This document shows, one piece after another, positions 1 through 5,096 of a DNA stretch of 7,293 nt. The notes below the pieces were generated by a model, which had not been told where the DNA came from, did not search any database, and was given only the letters and a program-made list of their open reading frames with translations. Location: assembly GCA_002386405.1 (NCBI GenBank), contig DGIP01000343.1, positions 1 to 7,293 on the forward strand. Direction: 5' to 3'. The position numbers were made by a program, and so were the translations under genes. This DNA comes from Stenotrophomonas maltophilia (GTDB taxonomy: Bacteria > Pseudomonadota > Gammaproteobacteria > Xanthomonadales > Xanthomonadaceae). The first letter of the stretch is position 1; the number at the start of each line of letters is the position of its first letter.

Positions 1-28
1 CAGGGCGTGGCTCTACCGGGCAGCGCTG

Positions 29-34
29 TAGAAT
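29..34 (+). promoter_or_regulatory. Possible -10 box for a leaderless ubiJ transcript
   Basis: The hexamer TAGAAT matches the sigma-70 -10 consensus TATAAT at five of six positions and ends 6 nt before the ubiJ ATG. A transcript starting at the usual distance from such a box would begin at or next to the A of that ATG, so the mRNA would have no leader. No Shine-Dalgarno sequence is visible in front of the ATG, which fits. No good -35 match lies 16-18 bp upstream, and only 40 bases precede the gene here, so the call rests mostly on one hexamer and its spacing. Confidence 0.4.
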
Positions 35-40
35 GTCGGC

Positions 41-682
41 ATGCCCCGCTCCCTGCTCTCCTCCCTCAAGCCCCTGGCCGGCAATGCGCTGCAGCTCGCG
101 CTCAACCGTACCCTGGCGCTGGATCCCGACACCCGCCGCGCGCTGGTCGCGCTGGATGGCCGCCACATCGCCCTGACCCTGGAATCGCCCGCGCTGGCGA
201 TGCGGATCGGTGTCGAGGGTGAGCGCCTAACGGTGGGCCCGGTGGACCCGCAGCAGGAGCCGGACCTGGCCGTGCGCAGCACGTTGGGCGGGGTACTGGC
301 ACAGCTGCCGTTCCTGGCCAATGCACGCCGTGGCGGCGACGCCCCGGCCGGGCGGGTCAAGGTCTCAGGCGATGCCGAACTGGCGCGCCGCCTGCAGCAG
401 CTGGCCAGCCGTTTCGATCCGGACTGGCAGCAGCCGTTCGTTCGGGTGTTCGGCGAAGTGCTCGGCGTGCAGATCGCCAATGCCCTGCGTTCGGCCCTGC
501 AGCATGCGCGCCGTGGCGCGTCCGACCTGGCGCACAGCGCCGCCGATTTTGTCACCGAGGAGTCGCGCGACGTGGTAGCCCGAGCCGAACTGGATGCCTT
601 CCATGACGATGTGGATGTGATGCGCGACGACGTTGAACGCATCGCCGCCCGCGTGCAGCGCCTTGCCCAGGTGCGCGCATGA
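41..682 (+). CDS. ubiJ: Ubiquinone biosynthesis accessory factor UbiJ (SCP2 domain)
   Basis: This 213-residue protein has the UbiJ layout: an N-terminal SCP2-like sterol-carrier lipid-binding domain (about residues 15-115) and a C-terminal helical segment. The tail, from about residue 180, is rich in Asp, Glu, Arg and Val ([17 protein letters not shown]) and looks like a short coiled coil. E. coli UbiJ is about 200 residues, so this is full length. In E. coli UbiJ acts in the soluble Ubi complex with UbiK, where it is thought to present hydrophobic ubiquinone intermediates to the hydroxylases and methyltransferases. That role is family knowledge, not seen here. The ATG has no ribosome binding site but sits 6 nt after a -10-like box. 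The stop codon overlaps the ubiB start (ATGA), and ubiJ next to ubiB is the classic order, which supports the call. ubiE is not in the sequence shown. Confidence 0.9.
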   Translation: MPRSLLSSLKPLAGNALQLALNRTLALDPDTRRALVALDGRHIALTLESPALAMRIGVEGERLTVGPVDPQQEPDLAVRSTLGGVLAQLPFLANARRGGDAPAGRVKVSGDAELARRLQQLASRFDPDWQQPFVRVFGEVLGVQIANALRSALQHARRGASDLAHSAADFVTEESRDVVARAELDAFHDDVDVMRDDVERIAARVQRLAQVRA

Positions 683-2337
683 AGGCCGTGTTCCGCGCCA
701 GCCGCATTGGTCGGGTGATCCTGCGCTACCGCCTCGACGACCTGCTGGAAGGCACCCCGCTGGAAGGCTGGCTGCGCCTGGCCAAGCCGTTCGTGCCGCG
801 TGCCTCGGCCGACATCGCCGTGCAGTCGCGCGGCGCGCGCCTGCGCCTGGCGCTGCAGGACCTCGGCCCGATCTTCGTCAAGTTCGGCCAGATCCTGTCC
901 ACCCGCCGCGACCTGATCCCGGCCGACATCGCCAACGAACTCACCCTGCTGCAGGATCGGGTCAAGCCGTTCGATGGCGCCACCGCGCAGCGCATCGTCG
1001 AAGCCGCGCTGGGCCGCCCGGTCAGTGAGGCGTTCGCCAGTTTCGACCTGGAACCGCTGGCCTCGGCCTCGATCGCCCAGGTGCACGCGGCCACGCTGGC
1101 CGATGGCCGCCAGGTGGTGGTCAAGGTGCTGCGCCCGGATATCGAAAAGCAGATCGACGCCGACATCGCGCTGCTCAAGTCAGCTGCGGCGCTGGTCGAA
1201 CGCACCCACCCGCGCGCCGACAAGATCCGCCCGCGCGAAGTGGTGGCCGAAGTCGAAAACACCCTGGCCGCCGAGCTGGACCTGCAGCGCGAAGGCGCCA
1301 ATGCCAGCGTCCTGCGCCGCAACTGGGTGGATTCGGACGACCTGTATGTGCCCGAGGTGATCTGGAGCCACACCGCCGAACGCGCGCTCACCCTGGAACG
1401 GGTGTGGGGCATCCCGTCGGACGACATCGCCGCGCTGGACAAGGCCGGCATCGACCGCAAGGCGCTCGCGGCCAAGGGCGTGCGCGTGTTCTACACCCAG
1501 GTGTTCCGCGACAACTTCTTCCACGCCGATGCGCACGCCGGCAACATCTGGGTCGATGTCGATCCCGCGCGCCGCGACAACCCGCGCTTCATCGCGCTGG
1601 ATTTCGGCATCATGGGCCAGCTCTCCGAAGAAGATCAGTACTACCTGGCCGAAAACTTCATGGCCATCTTCAACAAGGACTACCGGCGCATGGCCGAGCT
1701 CCATGTCGAAGCCGGCTGGATGCCCAACAACGTGCGCATTGATGAACTCGAAGCCGCCGCGCGTTCGGTATGCGAACCGTACTTCACCCGCCCGCTGTCG
1801 CAGATCTCGCTGGCTGAAGTGCTGATCAAGCTGTTCCGCGTGGCCCAGCGTTACGAGCTCACCCTGCAGCCGCAGCTGATCCTGCTGCAGAAGACCCTGC
1901 TCAACATCGAAGGCGTGGGCCGCCAGCTGGATCCGGAACTGGATATCTGGGCAGTGGCGCGGCCGGTGCTGGAACGCATCCTGCGCGAACGCTACAGCCC
2001 GCGCCGGGTGTTCAAGGAACTGCGCAAGCGCCTGCCGGAAATCATGACCCACACCCCCGACATGCCGCGCCTGGTACACGCCTGGCTGCGCCAGCAGGTG
2101 GAAGGCGGGCATGAGCTGTCCATGCGCTCGCAGGACCTGGTGGCGCTCAACACCAACCTGCAGAAACTGCAGAAGCGCGCCGTGGCCGCCATTGCCGGCG
2201 TCGGCCTGCTGATCGTGGCGGCGGTGCTGTACGGCATGCAGCCGGGCGGCTGGTACTTCGGCGATGCGCCGGTGTGGAGCTGGGTGAGCGGCGCAGCGGG
2301 TCTGTTCTCGCTGGCCAGCGCGTGGTGGCGCCGGTGA
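679..2337 (+). CDS. ubiB: UbiB, ABC1/ADCK-family atypical kinase for ubiquinone biosynthesis
   Basis: This 552-residue protein matches E. coli UbiB (about 546 residues) in length and motifs. Visible in order: the KxGQ motif (K68-F-G-Q71) followed by LSTRRDLIP; the Ala-rich nucleotide loop ASASIAQVH (128-136), which replaces a Gly-rich loop; the VVVKV lysine (K149); the catalytic-loop region HADAHAGN (282-289); and the DFG motif (D308-F-G310). Two hydrophobic C-terminal helices (about 501-519 and 534-549) anchor it in the inner membrane. All signature residues are present, so it should be active. UbiB proteins bind ATP, have ATPase activity and are needed for coenzyme Q synthesis, possibly by extracting lipid intermediates from the membrane; the exact chemistry is not settled. 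The start overlaps the ubiJ stop as ATGA, with AGGTG 5 nt upstream, implying translational coupling. Confidence 0.97.
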   Translation: MKAVFRASRIGRVILRYRLDDLLEGTPLEGWLRLAKPFVPRASADIAVQSRGARLRLALQDLGPIFVKFGQILSTRRDLIPADIANELTLLQDRVKPFDGATAQRIVEAALGRPVSEAFASFDLEPLASASIAQVHAATLADGRQVVVKVLRPDIEKQIDADIALLKSAAALVERTHPRADKIRPREVVAEVENTLAAELDLQREGANASVLRRNWVDSDDLYVPEVIWSHTAERALTLERVWGIPSDDIAALDKAGIDRKALAAKGVRVFYTQVFRDNFFHADAHAGNIWVDVDPARRDNPRFIALDFGIMGQLSEEDQYYLAENFMAIFNKDYRRMAELHVEAGWMPNNVRIDELEAAARSVCEPYFTRPLSQISLAEVLIKLFRVAQRYELTLQPQLILLQKTLLNIEGVGRQLDPELDIWAVARPVLERILRERYSPRRVFKELRKRLPEIMTHTPDMPRLVHAWLRQQVEGGHELSMRSQDLVALNTNLQKLQKRAVAAIAGVGLLIVAAVLYGMQPGGWYFGDAPVWSWVSGAAGLFSLASAWWRR

Positions 2338-2348
2338 CCGATATCGGG

Positions 2349-3083
2349 ATGTCCGCCGACGCCACGGTCGAGGCGCCGGTGGCGCTGCCGCAGCCGCTGC
2401 CACCGCTCCAGCTGCTGCACGTGGACGAGCGCCTGGCCGTGGTCAACAAGCCTGCCGGGCTGATGGTCCATGACAGCAAGCTGGCCCGGGGCGAAGATGA
2501 TTTCCTCGCCGACCGCCTGCGCGAGCAGCTGGGCAAGCCGATCTTCCTGGTCCACCGGCTTGACCGCGCCACAAGCGGTTGCCTGCTGCTGGCCTTCGAC
2601 CGCGAAAGCGCCAGCGTGCTGGGCAAATCGCTGATGGGCGGCGATGTCACCAAGGATTACCTGGCCATCTGCCGTGGCTGGCCGGCCGAAGAAGCGTTCA
2701 CGGTCGACCACGACCTCGATGGCGGCCCCGGCAAGCCGGTGAAGAAGCAGGCCATCACCCATTTCCAGCGCGTGGCCGTGGGTGAGATCGCGGTGCCGGT
2801 CGGCGAATTCGCCACCTCGCGCTATGCGCTGCTGCGCTGCCAGCCGCAGACCGGGCGCTTCCGCCAGATCCGCCGGCACCTCAAGCACCTCTCACATCAC
2901 CTGATCGGCGACACCAGCCACGGCGATGGCCGCCACAACCGCAGCTTCCGCATGCAGGGCATCCACCGCATGCTGCTGCACGCCGAGCGCCTGCGTTTCC
3001 CGCACCCGGACGGCACGCTGATGGATGTCAGCGCGCCGGTGGATGGGGAGTTCCGCAAGGCGATGGATCTGTTCGGCTGGTAA
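2349..3083 (+). CDS. truC: RluA-family pseudouridine synthase, TruC type (tRNA U65)
   Basis: This 244-residue protein belongs to the RluA family of pseudouridine synthases and resembles E. coli TruC, which makes pseudouridine 65 in tRNAs. Visible motifs: the N-terminal VVNKPAGLMVH segment; the catalytic motif HRLDRATSG, whose Asp (residue 72) attacks the uridine; KDYLAICRGW; and QTGRFRQIRRHLKHLSHHLIGD, typical of the substrate-binding core, followed by HGDGRHNR and LMLHAE-like LLLHAERL. The C-terminus (MDLFGW) resembles the QFGW near the TruC end. There is no S4 domain, as in TruC. The start is uncertain. ATG at 2349 leaves an 11-nt gap after ubiB. GTG at 2334 would overlap the ubiB stop as GTGA and add five residues. 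Neither has a good ribosome site, and ATG is preferred by codon only. It is probably the last gene of the ubiJ-ubiB operon. The exact tRNA target is inferred from similarity. Confidence 0.87.
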   Translation: MSADATVEAPVALPQPLPPLQLLHVDERLAVVNKPAGLMVHDSKLARGEDDFLADRLREQLGKPIFLVHRLDRATSGCLLLAFDRESASVLGKSLMGGDVTKDYLAICRGWPAEEAFTVDHDLDGGPGKPVKKQAITHFQRVAVGEIAVPVGEFATSRYALLRCQPQTGRFRQIRRHLKHLSHHLIGDTSHGDGRHNRSFRMQGIHRMLLHAERLRFPHPDGTLMDVSAPVDGEFRKAMDLFGW

Positions 3084-3109
3084 CGCGTCGCGCGGGTCCG
3101 GGACCGCGA

Positions 3110-3132
3110 GGACACGCATGGCGTGTCACTAC
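3110..3132 (-). repeat. GTAG-type REP (SMAG-like) palindrome, left copy
   Basis: Read on the minus strand, this unit begins with the tetranucleotide GTAG and continues into a 7-bp perfect stem (GACACGC/GCGTGTC) with a 3-nt CAT loop. GTAG plus a short GC stem-loop is the form of the REP elements of Stenotrophomonas maltophilia (SMAG), which are mobilised or maintained by REP-associated tyrosine transposases (RAYTs). It lies 26 nt after the truC stop. It is nearly identical to the inverted copy at 3170-3192, with one base changed in the loop. Confidence 0.8.
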
Positions 3133-3169
3133 GGGGCGAGCCCGCAATCACCCTGCACCGACCAACCGC

Positions 3170-3192
3170 GTAGTGACACGCCACGCGTGTCC
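3170..3192 (+). repeat. GTAG-type REP (SMAG-like) palindrome, right copy
   Basis: This unit reads GTAG, then a 7-bp perfect stem GACACGC/GCGTGTC with loop CAC. It is the inverted partner of the copy at 3110-3132, 37 bases away, with the GTAG ends facing each other. The 24-bp arms 3110-3133 and 3169-3192 differ at one base, so the pair can also fold into one long hairpin. It sits 24 nt beyond the stop codon of the minus-strand DUF2059 gene. Paired REPs between converging genes often stabilise or terminate both transcripts; that function is inferred here. Confidence 0.8.
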
Positions 3193-3216
3193 CACGCACA
3201 CCCACACCGTTCGACC

Positions 3217-3762
3217 TTACTTGGCCGGCGCCGCCGGCGTCGGCGCTTCGTTCACGATCGCCTCCAGGTCCTTCTGCAGGTCCACGAACAGCGGCTGCAT
3301 CTTGTCCTGGATGGCCACCATCACGTTCTGCATCAGCGCCGGGGTCTTGTCCAGCAGGCTCTGCCCGGCCGAGCTCTCGTAGAACTCGGCCATGGCCAGC
3401 ACGTCTTCCTTGCTGAAGGTCTTCTTGTAGAGGTCCACGTACATCGGCCGCAGCTGCTGCCACGACAGCGCCTGGCGGATGGTCTGGTTGGTGCGCTGTT
3501 CGATGCGCTGCAGCTGCGCCTTCTTGGCCTCATCCAGCTGGCGCTGTTCGGCCACCTGCTGGAACTGCTGGCGCTGCATCGCCTCGATCTGCGGCAGCAT
3601 GGTGTCCAGCATGCTCTGCGCGCGCGACGCCGCCAGCAGGCGGTTGATGTCCGCATCCGACGGCGGCGCGGCCAGCGCCGGGGCAATGGCGGCCAGGCCC
3701 AGCGCAAGGGTCAGGGCCAGGCGGGTCAGGCCACGGCGGGCCGGCGAACGGGTCGACATCAT
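3217..3762 (-). CDS. Secreted DUF2059 domain protein
   Basis: This 181-residue protein has a Sec signal peptide: Arg-rich start, hydrophobic stretch of about residues 12-28 and a likely cleavage after ALA (31). The mature part begins APPSDADINRLL and is predicted mostly helical, with many Gln and Met. The C-terminal half (about residues 90-165) carries DUF2059 hallmarks: WQQLRPMYVDLYKKTFSKED, then the FYESSAGQSLLDKTPALMQ stretch, close to the family pattern of FY-S-G--LL-K-P. The function of DUF2059 is unknown; the location is probably the periplasm. ATG at 3762 is chosen because AGGA on the minus strand (3772-3775) lies 9 nt upstream; a second ATG follows immediately at 3759. The gene stands alone, converging on truC and diverging from arfB. 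The extreme C-terminus (APTPAAPAK) is a short Pro/Ala tail. Confidence 0.87.
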   Translation of the reverse strand: MMSTRSPARRGLTRLALTLALGLAAIAPALAAPPSDADINRLLAASRAQSMLDTMLPQIEAMQRQQFQQVAEQRQLDEAKKAQLQRIEQRTNQTIRQALSWQQLRPMYVDLYKKTFSKEDVLAMAEFYESSAGQSLLDKTPALMQNVMVAIQDKMQPLFVDLQKDLEAIVNEAPTPAAPAK

Positions 3763-3815
3763 GTAAGTGCATCCTGCGTTGCGTGGAAGCCCGAGCATAC
3801 CTGCGATCCGGTCAA

Positions 3816-3842
3816 GCGGCCGTGCGCGCGTCGCACGGCCGC
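3816..3842. promoter_or_regulatory. Perfect 11-bp inverted repeat in divergent promoter region
   Basis: The arms GCGGCCGTGCG (3816-3826) and CGCACGGCCGC (3832-3842) are exact reverse complements around a 5-nt CGCGT loop. It lies 54 bp upstream of the DUF2059 start and about 110 bp upstream of arfB, in the region that should hold both promoters. There is no T-run after it on either strand, so it is a poor intrinsic terminator. It could be an operator-like dyad or an RNA hairpin in the DUF2059 leader; the sequence does not decide. GC-rich DNA makes chance dyads easier, but 11 perfect pairs is long. Confidence 0.45.
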
Positions 3843-3939
3843 GTCCGGCGCCGACGGTTCCGGCCCGTACCCGGCTTTTATGCCCCTTATCGGCGGTATT
3901 GGTGAACATTACGGTCACCTCAGGCGGCGATCCTGCCTT

Positions 3940-3945
3940 TACAAT
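3940..3945 (+). promoter_or_regulatory. Possible -10 box for a leaderless arfB transcript
   Basis: TACAAT matches the sigma-70 -10 consensus at five of six positions and ends 7 nt before ATG 3953, so transcription would start at or one base before that codon. No Shine-Dalgarno sequence precedes either candidate start (3944 or 3953). No convincing -35 hexamer is visible at the expected distance. The spacing is almost the same as for the box in front of ubiJ. Confidence 0.4.
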
Positions 3946-3952
3946 GCCGCCC

Positions 3953-4384
3953 ATGGGAAACGGGCCTGTCACCATCAACGCGCACCTGGCGATTCCGGAT
4001 ACGGAGATCGTCGAACGCTTCGTGCGCGCCAGCGGTGCCGGCGGGCAGAACGTGAACAAGGTATCCAGCGCCGTTGAGCTGCGGTTCGACGTGGCCGGAT
4101 CGCCCTCGCTGCCCGAGCCGCTGCGCACCCGCCTGCTGGCCCGGCGCGACCGGCGCATGACCGGCGAGGGCGTGCTGGTCATCGATGCCCAGCGTTTCCG
4201 CACCCAGGACCGCAACCGCGATGATGCGCGCGAGCGCCTGGCCGCCTTCATCCAGGCCAGCCTCAGCGTGCCCAAGCCGCGCGTGGCCACCAAGCCCTCG
4301 CATGGCTCCAAGCTGCGCCGGCTGGATGAAAAGAAAGGCCGCGCGCAGATCAAGCGCGGCCGCACCACACGCAATTGGGAGTGA
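3953..4384 (+). CDS. arfB: Alternative ribosome-rescue factor ArfB (peptidyl-tRNA hydrolase)
   Basis: This 143-residue protein matches ArfB (YaeJ; about 140 residues in E. coli). It has the class I release-factor catalytic domain without codon-recognition domains. The GGQ motif lies in RASGAGGQNVNKVSSAVELRF (Gln32 here), the residue that places water for peptidyl-tRNA ester hydrolysis in the ribosomal P site. The C-terminal 35-40 residues are highly basic (KPSHGSKLRRLDEKKGRAQIKRGR), as in ArfB, where this tail enters the empty mRNA channel of ribosomes stalled without a stop codon. The start is ambiguous: ATG 3953 fits a leaderless transcript, while ATG 3944 would add MPP but overlaps the -10-like box. 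The frame stays open upstream, but that part is Arg/Pro-rich and unlike the family. The acyltransferase follows after 4 nt. PrfH-type factors are longer, so ArfB is the better name. Confidence 0.93.
   Translation: MGNGPVTINAHLAIPDTEIVERFVRASGAGGQNVNKVSSAVELRFDVAGSPSLPEPLRTRLLARRDRRMTGEGVLVIDAQRFRTQDRNRDDARERLAAFIQASLSVPKPRVATKPSHGSKLRRLDEKKGRAQIKRGRTTRNWE
4377..4381 (+). promoter_or_regulatory. Ribosome binding site that decides the acyltransferase TTG start
   Basis: GGGAG lies 7 nt before TTG 4389, an ideal spacing. It overlaps the last two sense codons of arfB (TGG GAG). The alternative ATG at 4431 has only CT- and GC-rich sequence in front, with no purine-rich match. Confidence 0.7.
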
Positions 4385-4388
4385 TTGC

Positions 4389-4991
4389 TTGAACAACCGA
4401 AGTCCGCTGCTGCCGGCCGTGCCGCCCAACATGCCGCAGGTCAAACCGAACCGTTTCCTGCGCTGGCTGGCGCGCTGCACCCTGCGCCTGGGCGGCTGGA
4501 AGGTCACCGGTACCTTCCCGGACGTGCCCAAGCTGGTCTTCATCGTCGCCCCGCACTCGTCCAACTGGGACGGCTTCTGGGGCATGGCGGCCAAGATCGC
4601 GCTGGGCATGCAGGTGAAGGTGCTGGGCAAGGCCTCGCTGTTCTGGTGGCCGCTGTCGCCGCTGCTGCGCGCCCTGGGCGTGATCCCGCTGGACCGCAGC
4701 TCGCCGCAGGGCACCGTGGAGCAGGCGGTCAGCCTGCTGCGCAAGTCCGACCGCCTCTGGTACGCCATCACCCCCGAAGGCACCCGCAAGGCCGTGACCC
4801 ACTGGAAGGCCGGGTTCCTGAAGATCGCCCGCATGGCCGACGTGCCGGTGCTGGCCTGCTATTTCCACTACCCGGAAAAGACCATCGGCATTGGCCCGCT
4901 GTTCTACTCCACCGGCGACGACGCGGCCGACATGGCCGCCATCCGCGAGTACTACCGCCCCTGGCAGGGCAAGAACCGCGGCACCGCCTGA
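4389..4991 (+). CDS. Short PlsC-like lysophospholipid/1-acylglycerol-phosphate acyltransferase
   Basis: This 200-residue protein (from TTG; 186 from ATG 4431) belongs to the glycerolipid acyltransferase (LPLAT/PlsC) superfamily. The HX4D catalytic motif is HSSNWD (H56, D61). GVIPLDRSS (97-105) takes the place of the substrate-binding motif, and PEGTRK (129-134) is the EGTR phosphate-binding motif. The later segment ADVPVLACYFHYPEKTIGIG matches the last conserved block. The family transfers acyl chains from acyl-CoA or acyl-ACP to lysophosphatidate or similar acceptors at the inner membrane. The protein is shorter than PlsC (about 245 residues) and lacks a clear N-terminal membrane helix, so it belongs to a compact subgroup whose acceptor I cannot name. 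TTG is preferred because of the GGGAG site. The 4-nt gap after arfB suggests co-transcription and coupled translation. A 105-nt gap follows before dcp. Confidence 0.85.
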   Translation: MNNRSPLLPAVPPNMPQVKPNRFLRWLARCTLRLGGWKVTGTFPDVPKLVFIVAPHSSNWDGFWGMAAKIALGMQVKVLGKASLFWWPLSPLLRALGVIPLDRSSPQGTVEQAVSLLRKSDRLWYAITPEGTRKAVTHWKAGFLKIARMADVPVLACYFHYPEKTIGIGPLFYSTGDDAADMAAIREYYRPWQGKNRGTA

Positions 4992-5008
4992 AGCAAGGCC
5001 AGGCGCCA

Positions 5009-5028
5009 CGTCCGGCACATGCCGGGCG
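5009..5028 (+). terminator. GC hairpin after the acyltransferase, weak terminator candidate
   Basis: CGTCCGGC and GCCGGGCG pair as an 8-bp stem (one G-T wobble) around the tetraloop ACAT, starting 17 nt after the stop codon. No T-run follows, so it is not a standard intrinsic terminator. It could slow or stabilise the transcript end, or be a chance pairing in GC-rich DNA. The rest of the 4992-5096 gap shows no promoter that I would defend. Confidence 0.3.
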
Positions 5029-5083
5029 CGGGCAATGGGAGTAGGGTGATCGGCTGCGGTTGTGTGCCGCTTCACCTCATTCC

Positions 5084-5088
5084 AGGAG
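5084..5088 (+). promoter_or_regulatory. Strong ribosome binding site of dcp
   Basis: AGGAG lies 8 nt upstream of ATG 5097, a near-ideal Shine-Dalgarno. It fixes the start over in-frame upstream codons (frame open from about 5019) and puts the lipoprotein signal peptide at the very N-terminus. Confidence 0.85.
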
Positions 5089-5096
5089 CCCGTTTC

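Noticed and set aside
2..31. A frame ending in TAG at 29-31 that could be the tail of an upstream gene
   Set aside because: Only nine codons are visible, too few to support a gene call; the bases are equally explained as promoter sequence.
13..2403. Long minus-strand frames opposite ubiJ and ubiB (357 and 407 codons)
   Set aside because: These are also antisense shadows of well-supported genes, with Arg/Ser/Ala-rich translations and no motifs.
3091..3108. Imperfect hairpin just after truC
   Set aside because: The stem has a bulge and a 3-nt loop, with no T-run; the neighbouring REP pair is a much stronger structure.
3763..3860. A promoter for DUF2059 on the minus strand (TTGACC and TATGCT)
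   Set aside because: The two hexamers are only 10 bp apart, far from the 16-18 bp required, so they cannot form one sigma-70 promoter.
3901..3919. GGTGA and TCACC inverted half-sites 9 nt apart upstream of arfB
   Set aside because: Five-base arms are expected by chance in a region this size and I recognise no regulator motif.
3767..3952. N-terminal extension of ArfB by up to 62 residues
   Set aside because: The extra residues are Arg/Pro/Ala-rich and not family-like, and they would cover the divergent promoter region. The family begins shortly before the NAHLAIPD segment.
3763..4374. N-terminal extension of the minus-strand DUF2059 frame across arfB
   Set aside because: The frame stays open, but the ATG at 3762 has a ribosome site and begins a proper signal peptide, which an extension would bury.
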